Part shown: piece after piece, positions 25,193-33,875 of the stretch | Layout of the letters: the number at the start of each line of letters is the position of its first letter | How positions within the stretch are numbered: position 1 is the first letter of the stretch | NCBI GenBank assembly: GCA_002409965.1 | Contig: DHON01000016.1 | Span: 1-46,775 of the forward strand | Reading direction: 5' to 3' | DNA length: 46,775 bases | Source of the DNA: Firmicutes bacterium UBA5389 | GTDB lineage: Bacteria; Bacillota; DTU025 | Notes under the pieces: generated by a model | Seen by the model: only the letters and a program-made list of their open reading frames with translations | What the model was told of the DNA's origin: nothing | Databases searched by the model: none | Position numbers and translations under genes: made by a program

Positions 25193-26509
25193 ATGGCCCA
25201 GCCAAGCTCCGGTCACCCTATTCCTGCTTTGGCCGGTGTGCTGTCGGCGCTTCTCGCCGGAATGGGGCAGCTGTACAGCGGGCAACGCAAGCGCGGTGTC
25301 ATCAATCTCCTGATAGAAGCCGTGTTCATTCTGGCCCTGTTCACCGTGCTCCGGGGCCCTCTGCGCGGGCTAGTCACCCTCATGCCCACGGGCCGGTTCG
25401 TCGACTCACGCCATATTCTGCTCGTCGGCATTCTGGCCGGGTTCGTGGTGCTGGCATACGCGTGGTTCCACGTCGCCAACATCGCAGACGCGGTTCGCTC
25501 CGCCTCTCGAGTCCGGGCCGCCCGGCGCCCCGGGAAAACCGGGCCGCTTCTACCGATGCCCAGACGTCACTCAGGGGTCTTGGGAGGCACACCCTTGACG
25601 CCCTATCTGTACAGTGCGCCGGCGCTCATATCCGCTTTCTTCATCATCATCGTTCCACTCGTATTCGGGGTATCGTTGGCTTTCACCAACTACAACCTGT
25701 ATCACTGCCCGCCGGCGGGCAGATTCGATTGGGTTGGCTTGACCAACTTCGCCAAGCTGCTTAAGCCCGGCTCCACATGGAAAAGCCAGCTCGACATGGT
25801 TCTGACGTGGAACGTGACTTACGCTGTGCTCGGTACCGTGCTGGCGTTCTCCGCAGGAATGGGTCTCGCGCTCGCGCTGCAGGCGCGCGGCCTCAGGTTC
25901 CGGAGTGTCTTCCGGATGATCCTGATGCTTCCGTGGGCAGTGCCGGCCACAGTGTCGATCATGGTCTTCTTCGGGCTCTTCAATACGACTTTCGGGCCCA
26001 TCAACATGCTCCTGCGCTCGTTGGGCCTCTCCGCAGTGCCATGGTTTCAAGACCGGTTCTGGGCCCGTATCAGTGTCCTCATAGCGCACGTATGGATAGC
26101 TACCCCGTTTAACATGTCCATTATCTCTGCAGCGCTGCAGAGCATCCCGGACGAGGTATACGAGGCGGCCCGGGTCGATGGGGCGTCTCGCTGGCAGACG
26201 TTCTCGAAGATGACATTCCCGCTCCTGATGTCGGTGGTGGCGCCCATCTTCGTGCTGATGATAGCCGGGAACTTCAACAACTTCGGCATCATCTACCTGC
26301 TCACCAGCGGCGGCCCGGCGGTAGCGGGGAGCAAAGGCGCCGGCGCTACCGACATCCTGATGACATGGGTGTACAACCTGGGGTTCCAGCAACTCCAGTG
26401 GTCCACAGCATCGGCCTTGGCAGTCCTGGTATTCATCTTCGTCGTGATATTCAGCATGATAAACTTCCGGCTCTCAGGCGTCCTGAGTCAGCTGAAGCAG
26501 GAAGAGTAG
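25193..26509 (+). CDS. Sugar ABC transporter permease, MalF type
   Basis: A 438-residue permease. An extra N-terminal module (about 1-100, PALAGVLSALLAGMGQLYSGQRKRGV plus hydrophobic segments) precedes the standard domain, which starts near TPYLYSAPALISAFFIIIVPL. The cytoplasmic EAA loop that contacts the ATPase is VYEAARVDGASRWQTFSKMTFPLL. The family takes up oligosaccharides and related solutes. No ATP-binding subunit lies in the operon, so a shared MsmK-type ATPase encoded elsewhere is expected. GGGAGGGAG precedes the ATG. Confidence 0.92.
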   Translation: MAQPSSGHPIPALAGVLSALLAGMGQLYSGQRKRGVINLLIEAVFILALFTVLRGPLRGLVTLMPTGRFVDSRHILLVGILAGFVVLAYAWFHVANIADAVRSASRVRAARRPGKTGPLLPMPRRHSGVLGGTPLTPYLYSAPALISAFFIIIVPLVFGVSLAFTNYNLYHCPPAGRFDWVGLTNFAKLLKPGSTWKSQLDMVLTWNVTYAVLGTVLAFSAGMGLALALQARGLRFRSVFRMILMLPWAVPATVSIMVFFGLFNTTFGPINMLLRSLGLSAVPWFQDRFWARISVLIAHVWIATPFNMSIISAALQSIPDEVYEAARVDGASRWQTFSKMTFPLLMSVVAPIFVLMIAGNFNNFGIIYLLTSGGPAVAGSKGAGATDILMTWVYNLGFQQLQWSTASALAVLVFIFVVIFSMINFRLSGVLSQLKQEE

Positions 26510-26527
26510 AAAGCGAGGGTGAGCAAA

Positions 26528-27376
26528 ATGGCCAAACCGTCCAAACGCCGCGGCAGAGCTCTGGAGATGATCATCGTCTACCTAGTGCTGGGCGTCGCGT
26601 GCGCGATTGTTCTCTACCCTCTGCTGTGGGTTGCGTCCTGCTCGTTTCGGGCCTCCGCGGGGTTGGTCAGTTCGAGCCTGATCCCGTCCAACCCGACGAT
26701 GGCTAACTACCGTCGTATCTTCACTGACCCTAATGTCAACTTCGGACGGTGGTTCTTCAACACGGTGAAGATATCCGCACTGAGCTCGGTAGTTGCCCTG
26801 GCGATAACTACTCCTGCCGCTTACGCCTTCTCCCGCATGCGGTTCTCGGGAAGGCGCCAACTGCTCATCGGCTTCATGATATCGCAGATGTTTCCGGGCT
26901 TCATGGCCATCGTGGCCCTATATACCTTGCTGGGCTGGATCGGGCTGATCGATTCGCACCTTGGGCTGATCGTGCTGTATACCGGAGGAGCGATACCCTT
27001 CTCCATCTGGTTGCTCAAAGGGTACTTTGACTCCGTTCCCAAGGCTATGGAGGAATCAGCTATGATTGACGGGGCCACCAAGCTGCAGGCATTCACCAAA
27101 GTGCTGTTGCCCTTAGCGCGGCCGATACTGTATGTAGTGGGCCTGATCAACTTCATCGGGCCGTACGCAGAGTATATCCTGGCGCAAGTGGTGATCACAT
27201 CCGGTAGCAAATGGACTGTGGCAATGGGCATGAGAAGCCTCACCGTGTCTCAGTTCGCCACCGAGTGGCCTGTCTTCTCGGCTACATCCGTGTTGACCAC
27301 CATACCGATAGTGATCATCTTCCTCTCAGCGGAGAAGTACATCGTATCTGGTCTGACTCAAGGAGCTGTCAAGTAG
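26528..27376 (+). CDS. Sugar ABC transporter permease, MalG type
   Basis: A 282-residue permease with six predicted helices, pairing with the MalF-type subunit upstream. The EAA loop is KAMEESAMIDGATKLQAFTKVLLPL. The ATG at 26528 is chosen, with GAGGGTGAG just upstream; a GTG at 26519 in the same frame is the alternative and would add three residues. It lies 18 bp after the preceding gene. Confidence 0.92.
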   Translation: MAKPSKRRGRALEMIIVYLVLGVACAIVLYPLLWVASCSFRASAGLVSSSLIPSNPTMANYRRIFTDPNVNFGRWFFNTVKISALSSVVALAITTPAAYAFSRMRFSGRRQLLIGFMISQMFPGFMAIVALYTLLGWIGLIDSHLGLIVLYTGGAIPFSIWLLKGYFDSVPKAMEESAMIDGATKLQAFTKVLLPLARPILYVVGLINFIGPYAEYILAQVVITSGSKWTVAMGMRSLTVSQFATEWPVFSATSVLTTIPIVIIFLSAEKYIVSGLTQGAVK

Positions 27377-27443
27377 GGTTTCAGGTTGTCTCGCAATCTT
27401 TCGAACCTACAGGGCGAACCAATCTCAAAGGAGGAACGTTATC

Positions 27444-28664
27444 ATGAAAGCCATGAGTGGACGTCTCGCGCGAACCCTAGCCGTGGCAACCGCGGCTATC
27501 CTGGTCCTTCTGACCGGCGGAGCGGTCTCGCTCGCCGCGGATCCCCTCGTAGTCTGGTGCGAACCGCAGAAGCAGGCGACGGTTCAGGCGGCCGCCGCCG
27601 AGTGGAGCAAGAAATCCGGCATACCGGTACAGGTTGAGGCGATCTCCGTTCTGGAGACGGCAAACAAGGTCCAGCTCGCAGGCCCGGTCGGCAAAGGCCC
27701 GGACGTGTTCTGCTGCCTCTCCGGCCAGCTGGGAATGTTGGTGACCACAGGGACCGCCGCTCCCATCGATGCCTCTCTTCTCGACCTATCGCAGTTCATG
27801 AAGGTCAGTCTGGAAGGGGCCACGCAGGACGGCAAGCTGTACGGAGTGCCCTATGACATCTCCTCGGTGGGCCTCATCTACAACAAGAAGATCTGGCCAC
27901 AGCCCCCCGCGACAATGGACGAGGTGATCGCGAAATCCCGAGAGCTCAAGGCCAAGGGCCAATTCGGCCTGCTCTGGCCGCTGGAGAACTTCTACTTTAC
28001 CTACGCCATCATGGCCGGCTACGGCGGGTACGTGTTCGCCCCCACAGCCGATGGATGGAACCCTGAGGATATCGGGCTTGCCAACGAAGGCTCAGTGAAA
28101 GCCCTCAAGCTGGTCAAGACCCTCCGCGACGAGGGTCTGATTCCCGTGGGCACCGACCACGTGGTAGCACCTGGCATGCTCAACGAAGGCAAAGCCGCTG
28201 CCATCATCGACGGATCCTGGACACTCGCCTCCGTGCAGCAGGCGGGCATCGATTACGGCGTCGCCCCCATACCCAAGCTCGACAACGGCAAGTACCCAGC
28301 CCCGTTCGTCAGCCTCAAGTGGTGGCACGTCAGCTCCTACAGCAAGCGAAAGGCCGAGGCCACACAGCTCATAGCAGCCCTGACCACGAAGGACGCGATG
28401 TACAAGTCCTTCAAGAACGCGGAAGGCATTCCGCCGCGCATGGATGTGCTCGACATGCCCGACGTCAAGAGCAAGCCTGAGGTCGCTGGATACGGCGCTC
28501 AGGCCAACTACGGATCGCTTCTTCCCGACATACCGGAGATGAACGTTGTGTGGGTGCCGATGAACAACGCCATCGAGATCGCCCTCCGCGGCGACAGGAC
28601 AGTCCAAGAGGCGCTGGCCGATGCCGTGAATATCATCAAGCAGAGCATCGCAGAGCTGAAATAG
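27444..28664 (+). CDS. Sugar ABC transporter substrate-binding protein, MalE type
   Basis: A 406-residue extracellular solute-binding protein. The signal peptide (about 1-32) ends at SLAADP without a lipobox cysteine, so it is secreted rather than a lipoprotein. The mature part has the cluster B signature LYGVPYDISSVGLIYNKKIW and GKAAAIIDGSWTLASVQQAG. AAAGGAGG precedes the ATG. The order permease-permease-binding protein is unusual, since the binding protein usually comes first. A strong hairpin follows. Confidence 0.93.
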   Translation: MKAMSGRLARTLAVATAAILVLLTGGAVSLAADPLVVWCEPQKQATVQAAAAEWSKKSGIPVQVEAISVLETANKVQLAGPVGKGPDVFCCLSGQLGMLVTTGTAAPIDASLLDLSQFMKVSLEGATQDGKLYGVPYDISSVGLIYNKKIWPQPPATMDEVIAKSRELKAKGQFGLLWPLENFYFTYAIMAGYGGYVFAPTADGWNPEDIGLANEGSVKALKLVKTLRDEGLIPVGTDHVVAPGMLNEGKAAAIIDGSWTLASVQQAGIDYGVAPIPKLDNGKYPAPFVSLKWWHVSSYSKRKAEATQLIAALTTKDAMYKSFKNAEGIPPRMDVLDMPDVKSKPEVAGYGAQANYGSLLPDIPEMNVVWVPMNNAIEIALRGDRTVQEALADAVNIIKQSIAELK

Positions 28665-28690
28665 GTGTAGATCTCCCCAACATAGAGCCG

Positions 28691-28725
28691 GAGGTCGGCC
28701 CGCTCGCGCAGAGCGGGCCGACCTC
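28691..28725. terminator. Strong hairpin terminator after the ABC operon
   Basis: A perfect 15-bp stem, GAGGTCGGCCCGCTC (28691-28705) with its complement at 28711-28725, encloses a GCGCA loop. Only a short TT follows, so termination or 3'-end protection of the binding-protein message are both possible. Confidence 0.8.
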
Positions 28726-28755
28726 TTAGCCGGGCGCCCATCGCCGCTGCTGGCT

Positions 28756-28782
28756 CGAATTCACTCGAATTCGAGCGAATTC
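28756..28782. repeat. Three CGAATTC boxes spaced exactly 10 bp
   Basis: CGAATTC occurs at 28756, 28766 and 28776, one helical turn apart, just upstream of the proposed uraA -35 box. The middle copy lies in the palindrome CTCGAATTCGAG. It looks like a cooperative protein-binding site, or a chance AT-rich upstream element. Confidence 0.7.
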
Positions 28783-28786
28783 GCTG

Positions 28787-28815
28787 TTGCAGGCCGCTCC
28801 GGGCTGTGCTAGATT
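28787..28815 (+). promoter_or_regulatory. Putative promoter of the uracil permease gene
   Basis: TTGCAG (28787-28792) and TAGATT (28810-28815) are spaced 17 bp apart. Transcription from about 28822 would give a leader of about 55 bases that contains the whole PyrR hairpin. Confidence 0.4.
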
Positions 28816-28833
28816 GAGAACAGTACAACCGAC

Positions 28834-28864
28834 CAAATAAACGAGTCCCGTGAGACTCGATTTG
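28834..28864 (+). promoter_or_regulatory. PyrR-binding RNA hairpin overlapping the uraA ribosome-binding region
   Basis: The lower stem CAAAT/ATTTG (28834-28838 with 28860-28864), a 5' purine bulge AAA (28839-28841), the upper stem CGAGTC/GACTCG (28842-28847 with 28854-28859) and the hexaloop CCGTGA (28848-28853) reproduce the known PyrR binding loop: loop CNGNGA, consensus ARUCCNGNGAGRYU, purine bulge on the 5' side. The AGGAGG site begins at 28865, the next base, so PyrR-UMP should repress translation directly. Confidence 0.85.
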
Positions 28865-28878
28865 AGGAGGCGCTTCAA

Positions 28879-30063
28879 TTGGATACCGGCAAGAAAGTGC
28901 TGCTGTCTATGCAGCACACCATCGCAATGTTCGGCGCAACAGTCCTGGTTCCCTACCTAACCGGCCTCAACCCCAGCACCGCCCTGCTTACCGCGGGCCT
29001 TGGAACCCTCCTTTTCCACCTGGTCACCGGCGGCACAGTCCCCATCTTCCTCGGATCATCCTTCGCGTTCATCGGAGTGATCCAGATGGTATCCAAGGAG
29101 TTCGGAATGCCCTACGCTTTGGGCGGCATCGTCGCCGCGGGCCTGGTGTACATTGCAGTGGCCGTCATCGTCCGTTTTGTCGGACACGGTTTCTTCCAGG
29201 CCCTTTTCCCGCCCGTGGTCACCGGCAGTGTTATCATGGTCATCGGCCTGACCCTGTCGCCTGTGGCCATCGACATGGCCAGTAGCAACTGGCCCATCGC
29301 TTTGGCAGTCTTCTTCATAGCCGCCATGTCGTCCTTGGCTTTCCGGGGCTTTTTGCAGATGCTGCCGATACTGATTGCAGTCACTGCCGGCTACTTGATA
29401 TCCTTCGCCGCAGGGATCGTCGACTTCTCGGCGGTATCCCAGGCGGCCTGGATCGGCCTTCCCGAGCTCACCTTGCCCGCTTTCCGCTGGGAGGCTATCT
29501 CCATCATAGCGCCGGTCGCGGTGGTCACGCTCATCGAGCATTGGGGCGACATCAACGCCAACGGCGCGGTAGTAGGCCGCGACTTCGTGAAAAGCCCCGG
29601 CCTGTGGCGCACGCTCCTCGGAGACGGCCTGGCGACGGCTATGGCCGGGTTCCTGGGCGGACCCGCCAACACGACCTACAGTGAGAACACAGCCACCCTC
29701 AGCCTGACCGGCGTATATGACCCGGCGATCCTGCGCGGAGCCGCGTTTTTCGCCCTGGGGCTGGCCTTCTTCGGCAAAGTGGGAGGCGTGATCCGAAGTA
29801 TCCCAACACCCGTCATGGGCGGCATCAGCATCTTGCTGTTCGGCATGATAGCCTCAGTGGGCGTCTCTACGCTGTTCTCAGGCGCAAACATGAACTCCAC
29901 CCGCAACAGGATCATCGCAGCCACCGTCCTGGTATTCGGCCTGTCGACCGTGGTGGTCCCCCTCGGGCCCTTCAAGTTCGCCGGCATGAGCCTGGCAACA
30001 GTGATCGGAGCCCTGCTCAACCAGGCGCTTCCCAAGGACAAACCCCAAAGCAAGCAGGCATAG
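28879..30063 (+). CDS. uraA: Uracil permease (nucleobase:cation symporter-2 family)
   Basis: A 394-residue membrane protein of the UraA/PyrP branch. Signatures are MQHTIAMFGATVLVPYLTGL, TGGTVPIFLGSSFAFIG, the substrate-binding EHWGD motif and GGPANTTYSENTATLSLTGV. About 12-14 hydrophobic segments are present. It imports uracil with protons. The TTG at 28879 is eight bases after AGGAGG. The PyrR-type hairpin just upstream supports uracil rather than xanthine as the substrate. It is a single-gene unit between two hairpin terminators. Confidence 0.94.
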   Translation: MDTGKKVLLSMQHTIAMFGATVLVPYLTGLNPSTALLTAGLGTLLFHLVTGGTVPIFLGSSFAFIGVIQMVSKEFGMPYALGGIVAAGLVYIAVAVIVRFVGHGFFQALFPPVVTGSVIMVIGLTLSPVAIDMASSNWPIALAVFFIAAMSSLAFRGFLQMLPILIAVTAGYLISFAAGIVDFSAVSQAAWIGLPELTLPAFRWEAISIIAPVAVVTLIEHWGDINANGAVVGRDFVKSPGLWRTLLGDGLATAMAGFLGGPANTTYSENTATLSLTGVYDPAILRGAAFFALGLAFFGKVGGVIRSIPTPVMGGISILLFGMIASVGVSTLFSGANMNSTRNRIIAATVLVFGLSTVVVPLGPFKFAGMSLATVIGALLNQALPKDKPQSKQA

Positions 30064-30068
30064 CATAA

Positions 30069-30099
30069 GGGGTCGGAGCCCGCAAGGCGCCCCGACCCC
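30069..30099. terminator. Bidirectional terminator hairpin
   Basis: GGGGTCGG (30069-30076) pairs with CCGACCCC (30092-30099), with further inner pairing, between the convergent uraA gene and the sigma-28 gene that ends the flagellar operon. No long T-tract is present on either side. Confidence 0.7.
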
Positions 30100-30108
30100 A
30101 CTTCGCCC

Positions 30109-30888
30109 TCACACCCCGGCGGCCCGCTTCACGTCGACCCGAATGCGCATCATGGCTCTGGTGTGCAATTGCGACACTCTGGATTCGGACACACCGAGTA
30201 TGACTGCTATCTCCTTCACCGTCAGTTCGTCGTAGTAATACAAGGAGATCACCATGCGGTCGCGTTCCGGCAGAGCATCTATCGCCGCGGCCAGAGCGTT
30301 CTGCAGTTCCTCTACTTCCATCACCATCTCCGGGTCGGGGCTGGCATCGTCCGATACGAAGTCAAGCAAGGTAGCGGCGTTGTGCGCCTCATCAACGGCG
30401 ATCAGTTCGTCCAGCGAAAGGTAAGCGCCCCTGCTGATCTCCCAGGTCCACCGGTCGAAGGTATCGATGTCGATGCCGAGCTCCTCGGCTATGTCCCGAT
30501 CAGTTGCCTGTCTGTCCAGACGGGACTCGACACTTCCAATCGCGTGCTGAATCTGTCGGGCCTTCTGGCGCACCGAACGCGGAACCCAGTCCATGTTCCT
30601 CAGATGGTCGATGATGGCGCCGCGGATCCGCGTCATCGCGTACGTCTCGAACTTCACGCCCCGCGACAAGTCGAACCTCTCAACGGCGTCTATCAGCCCC
30701 ACAACGCCGTAGCCCAGAAGATCGTCATAGTCAACACCGGGAATTGTCGCCTGAGGCATGCGTCCGACAATGTACTTCACAAGGTCCAGGTAGCTTAGGA
30801 CCAGCCTCTCCCGGACCTCTCTGTCCCTTGTGGAGCCGTATTCGGCCCACAAAGCATTCACATTCTCACGTACACTGAGGCCATCCAT
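30109..30888 (-). CDS. fliA: Flagellar sigma factor sigma-28 (FliA/SigD/WhiG family)
   Basis: A 259-residue sigma factor with region 2 (LVLSYLDLVKYIVGRM ... DLLGYGVVGLIDAVERFD ... FETYAMTRIRGAIIDHLR), the conserved WVPRSVRQKAR of region 3, and region 4 (LPERDRMVISLYYYDELTVKEIAVILGVSESRVSQLHTRA). It directs late flagellar and motility genes. It is the last gene of the operon, 6 bp after the PilZ gene, as sigD lies at the end of the Bacillus fla/che operon. GGAGTGA precedes the ATG. Confidence 0.95.
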   Translation of the reverse strand: MDGLSVRENVNALWAEYGSTRDREVRERLVLSYLDLVKYIVGRMPQATIPGVDYDDLLGYGVVGLIDAVERFDLSRGVKFETYAMTRIRGAIIDHLRNMDWVPRSVRQKARQIQHAIGSVESRLDRQATDRDIAEELGIDIDTFDRWTWEISRGAYLSLDELIAVDEAHNAATLLDFVSDDASPDPEMVMEVEELQNALAAAIDALPERDRMVISLYYYDELTVKEIAVILGVSESRVSQLHTRAMMRIRVDVKRAAGV

Positions 30889-30894
30889 CGATCA

Positions 30895-31578
30895 TCACTC
30901 CGATGTTGCCGACTTCCTTATCAGCTCTCTCTGCCTCTCGAAGACGAAACGGATTATCCGCGCGCGCTCCCTCTCCGAAATCTCCACGAATCCAACGCCC
31001 ACCGAAACGCCGTTGGCCGGTCCCGCTTCAGGCTTCTCCAGCCGCACAACCTCCCCCATGACTCTGACGCTGCTCCCCCCCTCGCCAATCGGCAGGGCCA
31101 CCCAGATCCGCCGCCCCATAGCAAGCCACACGGGCACATCATCGTTCCAGATGAACAGCCCTACGCCTCCGCCGCTGATGTCGGCGGTCGCTACCGTAGT
31201 CCACTCTTCGGCCGATGCGTCCCGCGGGAGCGGATTGTGCGCGATCTCGGCGTCAAGCAGCACGGGGACTCTCACGAAACCCCTCCTTTGCTCTCTACGG
31301 AGGAACACCGGATCCGATATGAGCAGTAGTGTCACCCGGTCGTGCCTTTCGCCTATCACAGTCGCGGCGAAGAAGTAGACAGCGCCCTTCCACAGCATCG
31401 ACACTTCAAGCTCGTCTTGGACGCGGATCATGGACCTGTAGTCATCGGTATAGGGCGCGTAGATCCAGTAGCCTGAATCTGCCTGTCCTTCGATCTTCGT
31501 GGCAAAACGCGGCGAATCGTTGGTGCGGACCGACCTCACCTGGATTCGTCCGTCTGTCTCAAACGAGGGAAGCTGCAT
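30895..31578 (-). CDS. PilZ-domain c-di-GMP receptor, YcgR/YpfA-like flagellar brake
   Basis: A 227-residue protein with an N-terminal YcgR-type domain (about 1-90) and a C-terminal PilZ domain. The c-di-GMP contacts are present: the arginine motif RREQRRGF (R94/R95 and R98/R99) and D133-I-S135-x-x-G138 (ADISGGGVG). By analogy with YcgR/YpfA, it should slow the flagellar motor when c-di-GMP is high. It lies between flhG and the sigma-28 gene, a location common in clostridia. Confidence 0.92.
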   Translation of the reverse strand: MQLPSFETDGRIQVRSVRTNDSPRFATKIEGQADSGYWIYAPYTDDYRSMIRVQDELEVSMLWKGAVYFFAATVIGERHDRVTLLLISDPVFLRREQRRGFVRVPVLLDAEIAHNPLPRDASAEEWTTVATADISGGGVGLFIWNDDVPVWLAMGRRIWVALPIGEGGSSVRVMGEVVRLEKPEAGPANGVSVGVGFVEISERERARIIRFVFERQRELIRKSATSE

Positions 31579-31588
31579 GACACAACCC

Positions 31589-32506
31589 TCACAGCAAGTA
31601 GTCCAACGCCGGCGCCCTGAGCAACCTTCGGATAAACGGCGCTACACCGGGCTCATATCCCGTGGGCATCGGCAAACCCCCTAAGTCTCGGGCGATAGAA
31701 ACAACAGCAGTCGAGGCCGGTGAATACGGATAGGCAAGCACGAATGGTTGCCTCTTCCGCACGGCCTTCATCACCGACTGGTCGTGCGGCACGTACCCTA
31801 GCGGTTCAACGCGGAAGCTCAGAAACCTTTCCGACAGCAAGTTCAGCTGTTCCACCACACTTTCGGCCCCCTGGCGGCTGGGCTCCAGGTTGACCACCAC
31901 GCGCACAGCGGCATCGGGGTTAGCGCGAGAAATCAGCTTGATCATGGCATACGCGTCAGTCATGGCCGTCGGCTCAGGCACGGTCAGGAGGATCACCTCC
32001 TGTGCCGCCAGCACGAAATCGAGCACGTTCGCGGACACGCCGGCTGCCGTGTCTATCAGCAGTAAGTCGCGATCGCGGACAGCATCCGACAATGACTCGA
32101 TGAGCCTGCGTCGCGCGCTCTCCCTCATGTCGGCGATGTCGCGAAGACCGCTCGCCCCAGGTATCACCTCGATGCCGCGTGGCCCGGAGAGCACGATGTC
32201 CGAAAGCGATAGTGTTCCGTTGATCACGTGGTGCAGGTTATGTCTCACCGTCAGGCCTAGCAGCACGTCCACATTGGCAAGGCCCAAGTCGGCATCGAGT
32301 ATCGTGACGCGCATGCCCGTATCGGCCAGCGCCACAGCCAGGTTCACCACGAAATTGGTCTTTCCGACTCCGCCCTTACCTGAAGTCACTGCCACAATCC
32401 GAGCAGCGTCAGGCTGGCCTTTTCGTCCAGCTTTGCGGTGCGCAGATACGCCCTGTCCCCGCACCCGGCGGACAAGCCCTCTCAGCTCTGCGGCCTGATC
32501 AGACAT
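31589..32506 (-). CDS. flhG: Flagellar number regulator FlhG (MinD-like ATPase)
   Basis: A 305-residue ParA/MinD-family ATPase. The N-terminal DQAAELRGL is the conserved DQAxxLR element that stimulates the FlhF GTPase. The deviant Walker A is SGKGGVGKTN (about 42-51), followed by ILDADLGLANVDVLLG and LLIDTAAG. FlhF and FlhG set flagellar number and position. The ATG at 32506 follows GGAGGGAG, and flhF lies directly upstream. Confidence 0.94.
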   Translation of the reverse strand: MSDQAAELRGLVRRVRGQGVSAHRKAGRKGQPDAARIVAVTSGKGGVGKTNFVVNLAVALADTGMRVTILDADLGLANVDVLLGLTVRHNLHHVINGTLSLSDIVLSGPRGIEVIPGASGLRDIADMRESARRRLIESLSDAVRDRDLLLIDTAAGVSANVLDFVLAAQEVILLTVPEPTAMTDAYAMIKLISRANPDAAVRVVVNLEPSRQGAESVVEQLNLLSERFLSFRVEPLGYVPHDQSVMKAVRKRQPFVLAYPYSPASTAVVSIARDLGGLPMPTGYEPGVAPFIRRLLRAPALDYLL

Positions 32507-32549
32507 ATTCCACTCCCTCCTGTGCCCGTCCCTGGGTCGGGAACTCCCA

Positions 32550-33875
32550 TTACAGCCCTCCGGCCATCCGCCATTTCGACAGGATCATCTCGGCCACTGC
32601 GGGCTGAGTAGCGGCTTCAATGTCCTCGGGAACACTCTGCCCGTTAGTGAAGTACGAGAACGGCCTGGCGCACTTGGCGTGTACATTGAAAACCGCGCCA
32701 AAGGTCATGCTCTCATCCAGTTTGGTGAGGATGACCCGGTCGAACCCGACTACTTCGAACCTGTCTATGAGGTTGTCGAGGTCGCGCCGCCGGGTGGTGG
32801 ACGAGAGCACCAGATGGATCTCCTCGGGCATGGCGGAGTCGATCATGTTCTTCAGTTCGTACATCCTGGTTGGACTATTCGGGCTCCTGCCAGCCGTGTC
32901 TATCAACACCAACTCATAGTCGGCCAGCTCGGCCAGGGTCTGTTCCATGTCTCTCGGGCTGTGGACAACCTCGCACGGAATGCCGATTATCTCCGCATAG
33001 CTCTTTATCTGCTCTATTGCCGCAATGCGGTAGGTGTCGGCAGTGACCAGCGCCACCCGGGCTTTGGCAAACAGCGCAAAGCAGGCGGCTATCTTGGCTA
33101 TCGTGGTCGTCTTGCCCACTCCCGTCGGCCCGATGAAAGCCACGACCTTTCTGCGGCCGCGCACCATCCGTATCGGCCCTGACACAGCCACCAGCCCGGC
33201 GGCATGCTCGCCCGCCCACTCCCTGAACTGGTCGGTCTCGCGCTGCGACGCATCGGCCGTGTCCACTTGATGCACGATGGCGAACGCCACATCCTCGGCC
33301 ACGTCTTCATCAACCAGATGCGCGTAGAGGTCTGCCATCTCAGCGGACAGCCCCGCCGCCCTGGCCCTCACCGCCGCCTCCCGCTCCAGCGCTCTGAGGG
33401 TGCCCAACACTCCCAACGGCTCACTAGGCACCCGCATCCGCACAGGCGCCGGGATGGGCGCAGGCACAGGCGTGGGAGCAGGCACAGGCACCACAGCCTC
33501 GTCCGCATTCGCGTTCGTAGCTAGGGGTGATGGAACCCACGTAATGGCCTGGAACACCCGCTCCGGAGCCGGCTTGGCCGCATCCGCAGGCCGAGCCGCA
33601 GGTCCAGCCTCCGCAGCGTGCCCAGGTTGGGCTGCAGCCGTGGCAGCGGCAGCTGCGGGCGACGAATTGAAGTCCCGCGGTTCAGCGTTGCCGTCCACAG
33701 CCGCCAACACCTCGAAGACCGGCGCGCGCCGGAAGCCCAGGATACTCAGGAGAGCCCCCAGGCCACGGCCTCGCGATTGCCTGGCCTCCAGGATCACCGC
33801 GTCAGGGCCCAGTTCCTCCCTCACTCTGTCGAGAGCATCCTTCATAGTAGAACCTTCGTAACGTTTAGCTCGCAT
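32550..33875 (-). CDS. flhF: Flagellar biosynthesis SRP-type GTPase FlhF
   Basis: A 441-residue protein with an N-terminal B domain (MRAKRYEGSTMKDALDRVREELGPDAVIL), a long Ala/Pro-rich linker (about 75-150), and an N-G GTPase region with P-loop GPTGVGKTTT (about 249-258), TADTYRIAAIEQIK, LIDTAGRSP and LTKLDE. It places the flagellar export machinery at the membrane. The ATG at 33875 is assumed; a TTG at 33881 is nearly as good. The start lies 11 bp inside the end of flhA. Confidence 0.94.
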   Translation of the reverse strand: MRAKRYEGSTMKDALDRVREELGPDAVILEARQSRGRGLGALLSILGFRRAPVFEVLAAVDGNAEPRDFNSSPAAAAATAAAQPGHAAEAGPAARPADAAKPAPERVFQAITWVPSPLATNANADEAVVPVPAPTPVPAPIPAPVRMRVPSEPLGVLGTLRALEREAAVRARAAGLSAEMADLYAHLVDEDVAEDVAFAIVHQVDTADASQRETDQFREWAGEHAAGLVAVSGPIRMVRGRRKVVAFIGPTGVGKTTTIAKIAACFALFAKARVALVTADTYRIAAIEQIKSYAEIIGIPCEVVHSPRDMEQTLAELADYELVLIDTAGRSPNSPTRMYELKNMIDSAMPEEIHLVLSSTTRRRDLDNLIDRFEVVGFDRVILTKLDESMTFGAVFNVHAKCARPFSYFTNGQSVPEDIEAATQPAVAEMILSKWRMAGGL

